Assembly (NCBI RefSeq): GCF_016613535.2
Contig: NZ_CP071518.1
Location: 868,001-932,000, forward strand
Direction: 5' to 3'
Source: Lysobacter solisilvae
GTDB lineage: Bacteria > Pseudomonadota > Gammaproteobacteria > Xanthomonadales > Xanthomonadaceae
Length of the DNA stretch: 64,000 nucleotides
This document shows, piece after piece, positions 17,881-26,534 of this stretch (its first letter is position 1; each line of letters starts with the position of its first letter). The position numbers and the translations under genes are program-made. Below the pieces are notes generated by a model. The model saw nothing but the letters and a program-made list of their open reading frames with translations. It ran no database searches and had not been told where the DNA came from.

Positions 17881-19158
17881 TCAGCGCTCCAGGATCGCCA
17901 CCACGCCCATGCCGCCGGCGGTGCAGATCGAGATCAGCGCGCGCCCGCCGCCGCGCTCCTTGAGCTGCTTGGCCGCCGTGGCAACGATGCGTGCGCCGGT
18001 GGCGGCAAAGGGATGGCCGGCCGCGAGAGAGGATCCGACCGGATTGATCCTGGCCGGGTCGATTCGGCCCAGCGGCGCGTCCAGGCCGAGGCGGTTGCGG
18101 CAGTAATCCTGATTTTCCCACGCACGCAGCGTGCACAACACCTGCGCGGCGAAAGCTTCGTGGATCTCGTAGATGTCGAAGTCCTGCAGCGTCAGCCCGT
18201 TACGGCGCAGCATCTCCGGCACCGCCACGGTGGGCGCCATCAGCAGGCCTTCGCCGTGGACGAAGTCGACCGCCGCCACATGCGCATCGCGCAGGTAGCA
18301 GAGCACTTCGTGGTTGTGGCGGGCCGCCCATTCATCCGAGGCCAGCAGGCAGGCGGCGGCGCCGTCGGTCAGCGGCGTGGAATTGGCCGCGGTGAGCGTG
18401 CCACGGCCCGAGGTCTTGTCGAAAGCAGGCTTGAGCGAGGCCAGCTTGGCCAGCGTGGAATCGGCGCGCAGGATGTTGTCGCGCGCGACGCCGCGGAAAC
18501 TCACCACCAGGTCGTCGAAGAAGCCGCGCTCGTAGGCGGCGGCCAGCTTCTGGTGCGAGGACAGCGCCCACTCGTCCTGCGAGTCGCGGGCGATGTTCCA
18601 CTCCTTGGCCATGTCCTCGCAGTGCTCGCCCATCGACTTGCCGGTACGCGGCTCGGCGACACCGGGGAAGTCGGGCTTGAGCTCGCGCAGGTGGAAACCC
18701 TTGAAGGCGCGCAGCTTGTCCTGCGTGGTCTTGCCCATCGCCGCGCTCAGCAGGCGCCGGCGCAGGCTGCGGCCGTAGACGATCGGCACATCCGACGTGG
18801 TGTCCGAACCGCCCCCGATGCCGGCCTCGATCTGGCCGGTCGCGATCTTGCCGGCGACGTGGACGATGGTATCCAGCGAGGTGCCGCAGGCGCGCTGCAT
18901 GGTGATGCCCGGCGTCAGCGGCGACAGGCCCGACGATAGCGCGGCCTCGCGGCCCAGGTTCCAGTCGCTGCTGTGCTTGATCACGGCGCCCATCGCGACT
19001 TCGCCCAGTTGCGCGCCGTGCAGCCCGAATTTCTCGACCAGCGCGCCCAGGGTGCGCACCGACATGCCCAGGTTGCCCACGTCCGCGTATGCGGTGTTCT
19101 GGCGGCAGAAAGGAATTCGGACGCCGCCGAGCACGGCAACGGGTCTCACTGGACGCAT
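17881..19158 (-). CDS. Acetyl-CoA C-acyltransferase (thiolase, FadI-like)
   Basis: The 425-residue thiolase has the catalytic triad in place. The nucleophilic cysteine is in MQRACGTSLDTIVH, the histidine in IYEIHEAFAAQVL, with GSSLAAGHPFAATGAR, and the second cysteine is in SICTAGGMGVVAIL. GEHCEDMAKEWNIARDSQDE and LTAANSTPLTDGAAA are typical of the FadI group, which cleaves 3-ketoacyl-CoA in fatty-acid beta-oxidation; a biosynthetic acetoacetyl-CoA role cannot be excluded. The start at 19158 gives MRPVRPVAVLGGVRIPF, the usual N-terminal strand, whereas the longer frame adds 60 unlikely residues. No fadJ partner is adjacent. Confidence 0.88.
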   Translation of the reverse strand: MRPVRPVAVLGGVRIPFCRQNTAYADVGNLGMSVRTLGALVEKFGLHGAQLGEVAMGAVIKHSSDWNLGREAALSSGLSPLTPGITMQRACGTSLDTIVHVAGKIATGQIEAGIGGGSDTTSDVPIVYGRSLRRRLLSAAMGKTTQDKLRAFKGFHLRELKPDFPGVAEPRTGKSMGEHCEDMAKEWNIARDSQDEWALSSHQKLAAAYERGFFDDLVVSFRGVARDNILRADSTLAKLASLKPAFDKTSGRGTLTAANSTPLTDGAAACLLASDEWAARHNHEVLCYLRDAHVAAVDFVHGEGLLMAPTVAVPEMLRRNGLTLQDFDIYEIHEAFAAQVLCTLRAWENQDYCRNRLGLDAPLGRIDPARINPVGSSLAAGHPFAATGARIVATAAKQLKERGGGRALISICTAGGMGVVAILER

Positions 19159-19300
19159 CGAGGCAACCTTTGGCTGGGGGGCGGGCCGCGTGGCGGCACC
19201 GCCGGTCATTGGCATCACGTCCGCCATACTGGCCCGGACGGTGATAATGGGAGTGTAACGTTCCCTCCCTGCCCGACCAACCAACGAGCCCGCCCCGCGC

Positions 19301-20245
19301 ATGACTGGAACCGCCTCCATCCCCGATGCCGCCGCCACGCCGCACGGCGTGAACGTGCTCGGTGCGCTGGCGCTGGAGCTGCGCGGCGACTCGCCCGTGG
19401 CCCGCGCCTGCCTGGACCAGGCCGGGGCCGGCGCACTGGCTGACTTGATCGCGCGCGATCTGGCGCGGCTGGCGCCGCAGGCCGCGACCCTGCAGCTGGT
19501 GACGGCAGGCGCGCATTACGACCCGGTCGAGATGCTGCGGCCCGGTTGGGCGCTGCATCGCGAACTCGATGAACTGGCCGCGCGCGCACCGCGCCCCTCG
19601 TCCAGCGCCGGCGACGACTGGGCGGGCGGCAGTGTGGTGGCCTTCGGCGCCCACGACGGGCAGATGCCCGGCGCGCTCGCGCCCTCGGCGGATTTTTTCG
19701 GCGGTCCGCTGCGCGTGGTGCCGTTCGTGCTCGGCGGCGATGGACGGGTGATCGCGCAGGTCGGCGACTGCTTCGAGCGGGAACTGATCGAGCGTGGCAT
19801 GGCCGGCGCCGACACCGCGCTGGCCGCGCAGGAAAGTTTCGGGCTGCAGGTCGAGCACGCCCGCTATCTCACCGCGCACGACCTCGCCGCGATGACGGCG
19901 CTGCAGTACGAACACGCCGGCCTGGGCGCGCTGTGGCCGGTCCTGGAGACCGCGCTGCTGGAGCCCGACGCCGAAGCCTGGCTGGATGCGCCCCCCGAGC
20001 CGCTGGTGCATTACGTCGAAGGCGAGGCGCGCATCGCCATGTTCGAACCCAATGCCTGGCGGACGCGCTATGCGGCCGAGGCCGACTGCAGCGACCCGCA
20101 GGTCCGCGAGCGTCTGTTGCGGCTGCACGAGCAGTTCCAGGCGCGACAGCGCCAGGTCGCGGCCGTGCTGGCCGCGCACGCGGTGCCGGTCACCTTCGTC
20201 CACTGCGACGAGGCCACGCAGGTCGATCCGCGCGCGGCGCTGTAG
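19301..20245 (+). CDS. Conserved hypothetical protein
   Basis: I do not recognise this 314-residue protein. It has no signal peptide or membrane helix. Notable segments are GWALHRELDELAARAP, SVVAFGAHDGQMPGALAPSAD, FFGGPLRVVPFVLGGDG, QESFGLQVEHARYLTAHDLAAM and HYVEGEARIAMFEPNAWR. It is acidic and probably cytoplasmic. It is divergent from the thiolase gene (142-bp spacer) and convergent with sodC. The ATG at 19301 has no good ribosome site; codon use is normal for the window, so it is taken as a real gene. Confidence 0.72.
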   Translation: MTGTASIPDAAATPHGVNVLGALALELRGDSPVARACLDQAGAGALADLIARDLARLAPQAATLQLVTAGAHYDPVEMLRPGWALHRELDELAARAPRPSSSAGDDWAGGSVVAFGAHDGQMPGALAPSADFFGGPLRVVPFVLGGDGRVIAQVGDCFERELIERGMAGADTALAAQESFGLQVEHARYLTAHDLAAMTALQYEHAGLGALWPVLETALLEPDAEAWLDAPPEPLVHYVEGEARIAMFEPNAWRTRYAAEADCSDPQVRERLLRLHEQFQARQRQVAAVLAAHAVPVTFVHCDEATQVDPRAAL

Positions 20246-20263
20246 GCCGCGGCAACCGCGGCC
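20245..20263. terminator. Hairpin between convergent genes
   Basis: GGCCGCGG and CCGCGGCC form a perfect 8-bp stem with a CAA loop, starting at the last base of the upstream stop codon. There is no T-run; terminator function is inferred from the convergent setting. Confidence 0.4.
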
Positions 20264-20271
20264 GCACGGGG

Positions 20272-20937
20272 TCAGGGCGCGCTGATGACGCCGCAGGCCA
20301 CGCGCGCACCGGCGTTGCCGGCCGGCTGGCTGCGGTAGTCGTCGGCCATCGCATGCACGACCACGGCCCGGCCGACGATGTCCTCGGCGCCGCCGCCGAG
20401 CGTCACGCCCAGGGCCTGCACGTCCACCTTCGCCACGCCACGCGCGTCGGCCACCAGGTTGTCCATGTCGCCGCCATGATGCGGACCGCTGCCCGCGCGG
20501 CCGTGCGGCTGCCCCTGCGGATTGAAATGGCCGCCGGCACTGGTCGCATCGACCGCGCTGCAGTCGCCCTTCTCGTGGATGTGGATGGCGTGCGTGCCGC
20601 CGCGCTGCAGTCCGCCCAGCTCGCCGGTGATGCGAACGCCGCCGGGTACCGCCCTGAGCGTGAGACGGCCGCTGACCAGACTGGCCGACGCGGGTGCCAT
20701 CGCGACGTGTGCCTGCGCGAGGGTGGACACGGACGACGCCGGCGGCGGCGCCTTCGACGCGGGCGCGCTGGCACACGCGACCAGCAGGGCCGACATCATG
20801 GCCAACGCCACAGCACGGCCCGTGGGACGGGCCCAGCGCGCAGCGGCATGGCGCGCCGATCGCGCGTCCACCGTGCCTGCGCGGGGCGCGGGGAAGCCGC
20901 CGGCGAGTCCGCGTCGGTGATCCGGGTTCGACGTCAT
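20272..20937 (-). CDS. sodC: Cu/Zn superoxide dismutase lipoprotein
   Basis: The 221-residue protein carries the metal ligands of periplasmic Cu/Zn superoxide dismutase: HAIHIHEKGDC, GGHFNPQGQPHG, SGPHHGGDMDNL and GRAVVVHAMADDY, and the disulfide partner in GARVACGVI. It converts superoxide to peroxide and oxygen. The signal region is odd: the lipobox LLVAC places the acylated Cys at residue 55, after an unusually long Arg-rich leader. The start at 20937 is nonetheless supported by AGGAG 8 nt upstream. Internal ATGs just before the lipobox (residues 47-48) are alternatives. Confidence 0.92.
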   Translation of the reverse strand: MTSNPDHRRGLAGGFPAPRAGTVDARSARHAAARWARPTGRAVALAMMSALLVACASAPASKAPPPASSVSTLAQAHVAMAPASASLVSGRLTLRAVPGGVRITGELGGLQRGGTHAIHIHEKGDCSAVDATSAGGHFNPQGQPHGRAGSGPHHGGDMDNLVADARGVAKVDVQALGVTLGGGAEDIVGRAVVVHAMADDYRSQPAGNAGARVACGVISAP

Positions 20938-21026
20938 CGAAGTGCTCCTGGTTGCGTGGTCCGCGCGCGGCAGGATGGCCGCGTTGGTTCGGTGCCGGGT
21001 GTGATCGCCGCGGCGCGAGGCAAGGT

Positions 21027-22463
21027 TCAGCGGCGGGCGGGCCCCAGTTTCCGGCCGATGGTGTTGCGCCCCAGCCCGAGCAGGGCCGCCGCCTCGCCAC
21101 GGTGGCCGCCGGTGTGCTCGAGCGCGGCCTGCAGGAGTGCCTGGTCGACCCGCTCGCGAACCTGCGCGTGCAGGTCGGGCACGCCCGCGGCCAACTGCGC
21201 CCGCGTCCACTGCGCCAGCAGGCCGTCCCAGCCGGTCGGGGAGGTCGCCTGGCGCGAGTCCACCATGGCCGGCGACAAGGCGGCGTCGACGTCCGCCGCA
21301 CCCAGCGTGTCGGCCGGGGCCAGGGCGGCCAGGCGCCAGCACAGGTTTTCCAGTTCGCGCACGTTGCCGGGCCAGTCGTGCGCCAGCAGACGCTCGATGG
21401 CGCCCTTGCCAAGGCGCTTGGGTGCGGCCCCGAAACGCCGCGCGGCCGCCGCCAGGAAGCCCTGCGCCAGGCGCGGGACGTCGGCGCGGCGCTCGCGCAG
21501 CGGCGGCAGGCGCAACCGCACCACATCGAGGCGGTGCAGCAGGTCGGCGCGGAAGCGGCCCTGGGCGACCTGCTGCTCCAGCTCCTGGTGCGTGGCCGCG
21601 ATCACCCGCACGTCGACCCGGATCAGTTCGCGCCCGCCGACGCGGAAGAACTCGCCCTCGGCCAGCACGCGCAGCAGGCGCGTCTGCAGGGGCAGCGGCA
21701 TGTCGCCGATCTCGTCCAGGAACAGCGTGCCGCCGTTGGCCTGCTCGAACCGGCCCAGGTGGCGGCGCGTGGCGCCGGTGAAGGCGCCGGCCTCGTGGCC
21801 GAACAGTTCGCTCTCCAGCAGTTCGGCAGGGATCGCGGCCGTGTTCAGCGCGACGAAGGGCCGCGACGCACGCGGTGATTCCCGGTGCAGGGCGCGCGCC
21901 ACCAGTTCCTTGCCGGTGCCGGTCTCGCCGGTGACCAGCACCGACAGCGGCGCCTGCGCCAGCCGTCCGATCGCCCGGAACAACTCGCGCATGGCCGGCG
22001 TGTCGCCGATCAGTTGCGGGGCGTCGCCGCTGCCGACGTCATCGGCGCCCGCCGCAGGCTCGACGCCCGGCGCACCGTTGCCCGCCGCGGCCTGTGGCAG
22101 TGCCCGCGCCGCCAGCGCCACGGCGTCGTTGAGGTCGAAGGGCTTGGACAGGAATTCGTGCGCACCGCCGCGGAACGCGCCAGCGGTGCTGGCCACGTCG
22201 GTGTACGCGCTCATCACGATCACCGGCAGCGAAGGGTGGGACGCCTTGAGCTTCTCCAGCAGCGCCAGGCCGTCCTCGCCCGGCATGCGCACGTCGGTGA
22301 ACAGCAGGTCCGGTGGCGTGCGGCTGCGCAGCGCGGCGCGCGCATCGGCGGCATTCTCGAACGCCTCCACCGCGTAGCCGGCCTCGCGCAGGGCGGTGGC
22401 CAGCACGAACCGGACACTGCGGTCGTCGTCGACGATCCAGATGCGCGCGGCGTCACTGGGCAT
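21027..22463 (-). CDS. ntrC: Nitrogen regulation response regulator NtrC
   Basis: The 478-residue protein is a sigma-54 activator. It has a receiver domain with phospho-acceptor Asp57, an AAA+ domain with Walker A GETGTGKE (179-186) and the sigma-54 contact GAFTGA (226-231), then GTLFLDEIGDMPL. The C-terminus is a Fis-type DNA-binding helix (ALEHTGGHRGEAAALLGLGRNTIGRKL). When phosphorylated by NtrB under nitrogen limitation it activates genes such as glnA. A matching promoter with NtrC boxes lies at 41.3-41.4 kb. Its start overlaps the end of ntrB by 11 bp. Confidence 0.97.
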   Translation of the reverse strand: MPSDAARIWIVDDDRSVRFVLATALREAGYAVEAFENAADARAALRSRTPPDLLFTDVRMPGEDGLALLEKLKASHPSLPVIVMSAYTDVASTAGAFRGGAHEFLSKPFDLNDAVALAARALPQAAAGNGAPGVEPAAGADDVGSGDAPQLIGDTPAMRELFRAIGRLAQAPLSVLVTGETGTGKELVARALHRESPRASRPFVALNTAAIPAELLESELFGHEAGAFTGATRRHLGRFEQANGGTLFLDEIGDMPLPLQTRLLRVLAEGEFFRVGGRELIRVDVRVIAATHQELEQQVAQGRFRADLLHRLDVVRLRLPPLRERRADVPRLAQGFLAAAARRFGAAPKRLGKGAIERLLAHDWPGNVRELENLCWRLAALAPADTLGAADVDAALSPAMVDSRQATSPTGWDGLLAQWTRAQLAAGVPDLHAQVRERVDQALLQAALEHTGGHRGEAAALLGLGRNTIGRKLGPARR

Positions 22464-23517
22464 GTTCGGTTTCCTCCAGCGGCATCGGCAGCAACAGCGT
22501 GAACACGGTGTGGCCCGGACGCGAGCGGTACACCAGGGAGCCGCGATGCTCGCGCGCCACCTGCTGCGCCAGTGCCAGGCCCAGGCCCGTGCCTTCGGCG
22601 CGGCCGGTCACCAGCGGCAGGAAGACGCGTTCGGCCAGCTCTTCGGGCACGCCGCGCCCGTCATCGACGATCTCCAGCCGCAGCGCGAGCGGGTGCGCTT
22701 CGTCGCCGATGCGCACGCCATGTTCGGCCCGCGTACGCAGGCTCACCTGGGTGGCGCCGGCCTCGATGGCGTTGCGCACCAGGTTCCAGACCGACTGGGT
22801 GAGCCGGTCGGCATCGCCGACCAGCTCGGGCAGGCTGGGGTCGTAATCGCGCGTGAGTTTCACCGCCCAGCCGGCATCGGACTCGGCCAGGCGCAGCACG
22901 CGCTCGAGCACGGCGTGGATGTTGAGCGCCTCGTGCGGCCGCGCCGGCGTCGGCGACAGCAGGCGGTCGAGCAGATCGGCCAGGCGCGCGACCTCGGCCT
23001 CGATCAGCGCCAGCAGCTCGCGCGAATCGTTGTCCTCATCGCCGTGCGCGCCCAGGCGGCGCGCCAGCAGCTGCGCCGCGCCCTTCAGGCCGGCCAGCGG
23101 GTTGCGCAGTTCGTGGGCCAGGCCCTTGAGGGCGGCGGACAAGGCCGACGGCAACGCCACCGCCGGATCCTCGCCCGGGAATTCCTCGACCGGATGCGCC
23201 TCGAACAGCCAGCCCGCCGCCTGGCGCGACAGGCTCACGTCGGCGAAGCGGGGCTCGTCCTGGCCCGGGAAGGCCAGCGCGAGGCGGCGCAGGCGCAGGC
23301 TGTCGCGGGCGGGTTCGGCGTCGAGTTCGCGCAGCGCGCGGGCGAGCAGGTCGCCATCGACCTCCAGCGCCGCCAGCGGCACCCCCGGCAGACGCCGGGC
23401 GCTGACGCCCAGCCACCGGGCCAGCGCGGTATTGGACCCGGCCAGGGCCCCGGTCTCGTCGGTCCAGCCGATCGGAGTGGTCAGCGAATCTAATCCGGGG
23501 GCGGCATCGGCGGGCAT
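22453..23517 (-). CDS. ntrB: Nitrogen regulation sensor histidine kinase NtrB
   Basis: The 354-residue protein lacks membrane helices and has the NtrB layout. An N-terminal PAS-like domain (about 15-110) precedes the H-box GLAHELRNPLAGLKGAAQLL, then the N-box VWNLVRNAIEAG, VDDGRGVPEELAERVFLPLVTGR and GTGLGLALAQQVARE. It phosphorylates or dephosphorylates NtrC under control of PII proteins. The GlnK PII protein is encoded in the same window at 38.2 kb. The start at 23517 was taken as the ATG that begins MPADAAPGLDSL; the upstream frame has no recognisable domain. Confidence 0.95.
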   Translation of the reverse strand: MPADAAPGLDSLTTPIGWTDETGALAGSNTALARWLGVSARRLPGVPLAALEVDGDLLARALRELDAEPARDSLRLRRLALAFPGQDEPRFADVSLSRQAAGWLFEAHPVEEFPGEDPAVALPSALSAALKGLAHELRNPLAGLKGAAQLLARRLGAHGDEDNDSRELLALIEAEVARLADLLDRLLSPTPARPHEALNIHAVLERVLRLAESDAGWAVKLTRDYDPSLPELVGDADRLTQSVWNLVRNAIEAGATQVSLRTRAEHGVRIGDEAHPLALRLEIVDDGRGVPEELAERVFLPLVTGRAEGTGLGLALAQQVAREHRGSLVYRSRPGHTVFTLLLPMPLEETEHAQ

Positions 23518-23640
23518 TGCACCATCGTAGTGCAAAGGGGCGGGGCAGGCCCCAGGCGTGCGTCCATCGCCCCTCTGGCTGTCCCGTTCAGCGGCTCGTT
23601 CGACGAAATCACGTCCTCCGACGAAAACCCGTTGACGACA

Positions 23641-23660
23641 TACTAGTTGGTTCGTACTAA
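23641..23660. promoter_or_regulatory. Possible operator: TACTA direct repeat
   Basis: TACTA-GTTGGTTCG-TACTA is a direct repeat at 14-bp spacing in an unusually AT-rich patch 136 bp upstream of the serine hydrolase gene. No regulator can be assigned. Confidence 0.25.
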
Positions 23661-23795
23661 TGCCTTCGTACATTCGCAGACCCGGATCTGGTACCCAGAC
23701 GCGAGCCCGGCCGCGTCTGCGGAAGCAGCGCGATCCGGCTCCCCGGCTGCGCGCGCACATCCCGCCCTCTCCGACCAACACCCACGGATGCCCAC

Positions 23796-25478
23796 ATGAA
23801 ACGACTCGCCCCGCTGCTGCTCCTGCTGCCCTGCCTGTACACCCCTGCCCGGGCACAAGCCGAGGCGATGCTCCCGTCCGCGGCCGAGGTCGCGCGCCAG
23901 GCCGACGAACTGCTCGACCAGGCCTATCCCGCCCGCGGCCCGGGCGGCGCCGTCCTGGTCGCCCGGGGCGACACCGTGCTGTATCGCGCGGCCCGCGGCG
24001 AAGCGGACATCGACCGGCACGTCCCGCTCGAGCCCGACGCGCTGTTCCGCATCGGGTCGGTCAGCAAGCAGTTCGCCGCCGCCGGCCTGCTCACGCTGGT
24101 CGAAGCCGGCAAGGTCAGCCTCGACGATCCGCTGTCGAAATACGTCGCCGATTTCCCGGGTGGCGAAGGCATCACCGTCGAACAGCTGCTCAACCACACG
24201 TCGGGCGTGAAGAGCTACACGGCCATTCCCGGCTACATGGACGGCCCGATCCGCAAGGACCTCAGCACCGCGCAGATGGTCGACGTGTTCCGGCGGCAGC
24301 CGCCGGATTTCGCCCCCGGCACGCAGTGGGCCTACAGCAATTCCGGCTATGTGCTGGTGGGCGCGGTGATCGAAGCCGCCAGTGGCCAGCCGTGGCACGC
24401 CTATCTGCAGCGCGTCCTGTTCGAGCCGCTGGGCATGCGCGACACGGGCTACGGGCATGACCCGGAATTCGCCGCGCGCCAGGTCAAGGGTTACACCTTC
24501 GACGGCGACAAGGCGGTGCCGATGCGGCCGCTGAGCATGACCCAGCCGCACGCCGCCGGGGGGCTGGTCTCCAACGTGGACGACCTGCTGAAATGGAATC
24601 GCGCGCTGCACGAGGGCCGCGTGCTCAAGAACGATTCCTACGTGCGCATGATCACGCCGGTCGGCGCGGCCGCCGCCAAGGGCATCGAGTACGGCTTCGG
24701 CATCTCGCGCGACCGCGTGCGCAACCAGGACCAGCTGCAGCACGGCGGCGGCATCTTCGGTTTCATCTCGCAGCTGGCCTATGTGCCCGGCCCGGACATC
24801 ACCGTGGCCGTGCTGGAGAACGATGACAACGATGTCAGCGACGGCGCCAGCGTCCTGGCCCGCAAGCTCGCCGCGATCGCACTGGGCCAGCCGTACCCGG
24901 AACTGCGGCCGATCGCGGTGGCTGCGGCACAACTGCGCGCCGCAGAAGGCGTGTACCGCTTTGAAGGCGACATCACCCGCGTGCTGCGCATGGTGGATGG
25001 ACGCCTGACCGCGCAACGCAGCGGCGGCAAGCGCGCGGACCTGGTCCCGATCGCTGCGGACGACTTCCTGTATGCCGACGGCTTCAACCGCCTGCAGTTG
25101 CTGCGTGATGCGGCCGGCGCCATCAGCGGCATCCGCTTCTTCGCCAATGGCGAAGGCGACGGCGTGGTCGGCTCGCGGACGGACGACGCGCTGCCGGCCG
25201 AGCCGGTGGCCGTGCAACTGCCGCGCGCAGCGCTGGAGCGCCTGGTCGGCGCCTATTCCGGCGGCGGCATGATCATGAAGGTCTTCGTCGACGGCGAATC
25301 GCTGCAGGCGCAGCTGCCGGACCAGCCGCCGGTGCACCTGGAGGCGAGGTCAACGACGGTGTTCCAGGTCCGGGAAACGCCCGAAGCGATCGTGGAGTTC
25401 GGTCCCGGCGATGCGCCGCCACAGGCGCTGGTGCTGCGGCAGAACGGGCGGGAGCTGGAGTTCAAGCGCACGCCGTAG
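23796..25478 (+). CDS. Secreted serine hydrolase, beta-lactamase (class C/AmpH-like) family
   Basis: The 560-residue protein has a signal peptide (cleavage near ARAQA, residue 20-22) and a beta-lactamase-related domain. It has SVSK (Ser88, Lys91), the YSN motif (Tyr180-Asn182) and a third motif HGG in LQHGGGIFGF in place of KTG. Members are DD-peptidases, esterases or peptide hydrolases; a true beta-lactamase is unlikely. From about residue 370 there are two beta-rich lipocalin-like segments (AAEGVYRFEGDITRVLRM and LVGAYSGGGMIMKVFVDG), often seen at the C-terminus of such hydrolases. It is divergent from ntrB and appears monocistronic. Confidence 0.88.
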   Translation: MKRLAPLLLLLPCLYTPARAQAEAMLPSAAEVARQADELLDQAYPARGPGGAVLVARGDTVLYRAARGEADIDRHVPLEPDALFRIGSVSKQFAAAGLLTLVEAGKVSLDDPLSKYVADFPGGEGITVEQLLNHTSGVKSYTAIPGYMDGPIRKDLSTAQMVDVFRRQPPDFAPGTQWAYSNSGYVLVGAVIEAASGQPWHAYLQRVLFEPLGMRDTGYGHDPEFAARQVKGYTFDGDKAVPMRPLSMTQPHAAGGLVSNVDDLLKWNRALHEGRVLKNDSYVRMITPVGAAAAKGIEYGFGISRDRVRNQDQLQHGGGIFGFISQLAYVPGPDITVAVLENDDNDVSDGASVLARKLAAIALGQPYPELRPIAVAAAQLRAAEGVYRFEGDITRVLRMVDGRLTAQRSGGKRADLVPIAADDFLYADGFNRLQLLRDAAGAISGIRFFANGEGDGVVGSRTDDALPAEPVAVQLPRAALERLVGAYSGGGMIMKVFVDGESLQAQLPDQPPVHLEARSTTVFQVRETPEAIVEFGPGDAPPQALVLRQNGRELEFKRTP

Positions 25479-25507
25479 GCGCGCGGCATGTGTGGAGCGG
25501 GGAAGAC

Positions 25508-25555
25508 GGCGGCGGCTGCAGACAACCGACCGGCGCGGCCAGCGGAGCCGCCGCC
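25508..25555. terminator. Possible bidirectional hairpin between convergent genes
   Basis: GGCGGCGGCT and AGCCGCCGCC form a perfect 10-bp stem with a 28-nt loop, between the serine hydrolase and the beta-helix operon, both ending here. No T-run is present. Confidence 0.3.
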
Positions 25556-25577
25556 GCCCGCCACCCCACATCAGGCC

Positions 25578-26534
25578 CTACTCGCACCACGGCCAGTTGA
25601 AGCACGGCGGCTCCGGCCGCGGACTGCCGCTTTCGATGCGGTTGCCACCGCCGTCCTGGCAGTCGGCGAACTCGGTGGAACCGAAGCCGACCGCGGTATT
25701 GCCGCGGCAGACGCTGCTGGACACGCCGCTGCCGACGATCGATCGCGCGGGAAGCCAGTCGTAGCCGGTGGATGCCGGGTTCGGGCTGGCGCCGGTGAAC
25801 ACGTTGTCGCGCGCGGCGCCCCCGCTGAGCAGCTTGATGCCGATGCGGTCGGTGCCCACGTCGCCCATGTGGACGTGGTTGCCGTCGGCGGTGCCGTTGG
25901 TCAGGATGCCGCGGGCCTGGTGGACGCTGCCCGTGGAGCGGTCGACGACGCGGGTAATGGTGTTGTCGACGATCGAGGGCGCGGCCAGCGCGGTGGCCGG
26001 CGCGGTCGCGTAGATCCCGTAGGCGTAGGCGCTGGGCCCGCCGGTGTCGGTGATCGCGTTGTCGCGGATCTGCACGCCGTCGCCGTCGGTGAGCACGCCG
26101 ATGTAGCGGCTGCGGTCGATGGTGTTGTCCTCGACGAGGTGCCCGTCGCCGGACAGCTTGACGCCGAAATTGAAGCCCTGCAGCCGGCACTGGCGGATCG
26201 TGGCGGACTTGCGCCCACCCCCGGCGTACACGCCGACGGCCGCGGTCGTGCGCCAGTCGGCGCCCAGGTTGCTGATCCGGAAGTGGTTGCAGTCGACCGT
26301 GACGTGGTCGGCCGCGATGGTGATGGCCGCGCCGCTGGTCTGGCTGGTGTAGCGGGTGCCGCGCAGGCACCAGGTACCGGCCGCGCTGATGGTCGCCGGC
26401 AGGCTGTCGATGTAGCCGGTGCAGTTGGCGTAGTCCTCGGCCGCGTAGGCGCTGGAACCCAGCGGGCCCGCGGCCAGCAGGGCGGCGGCGGCCAGGCGCA
26501 GCGCGTACGGCCGGAGTCGGGTCACGGGGTCCAT
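25578..26534 (-). CDS. Secreted parallel beta-helix protein, cluster member A
   Basis: The 318-residue protein has a signal peptide ending GSSAYA. The shared N-terminal module follows: AEDYANCTGYIDSLPATIS, GTWCLRGTRYTSQTSG, VTVDCNHFRISNLG and IRQCRLQGFNFGVKLSGDG. Rungs such as LVEDNTIDRSRYIGVLTDGD and VQIRDNAITDTGGPSAYAYG mark the beta-helix. The C-terminal part has a cysteine in SSVCRGNTAVGFG. It is last of four genes on this strand, and its start lies 13 bp inside the end of gene B. It is most like member C (both contain a YGIYA-AP module). The function is unknown; it is presumably exported. Confidence 0.82.
   Translation of the reverse strand: MDPVTRLRPYALRLAAAALLAAGPLGSSAYAAEDYANCTGYIDSLPATISAAGTWCLRGTRYTSQTSGAAITIAADHVTVDCNHFRISNLGADWRTTAAVGVYAGGGRKSATIRQCRLQGFNFGVKLSGDGHLVEDNTIDRSRYIGVLTDGDGVQIRDNAITDTGGPSAYAYGIYATAPATALAAPSIVDNTITRVVDRSTGSVHQARGILTNGTADGNHVHMGDVGTDRIGIKLLSGGAARDNVFTGASPNPASTGYDWLPARSIVGSGVSSSVCRGNTAVGFGSTEFADCQDGGGNRIESGSPRPEPPCFNWPWCE

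Noticed and set aside
18332..21526. 1064-codon minus-strand frame across thiolase, sodC and ntrC
   Set aside because: Arg/Ala/Gly-rich composition with no ribosome site or domain; it overlaps genes in another frame that have clear families.
23641..23660. LexA box of the xanthomonad type
   Set aside because: The TACTA motifs are direct, not arranged as TTAG-N6-TACTA on either strand, so the LexA consensus is not met.
23796..25478. True class C beta-lactamase
   Set aside because: The third motif is HGG, not KTG, and the protein carries C-terminal lipocalin-like segments; it fits the broader serine hydrolase family.
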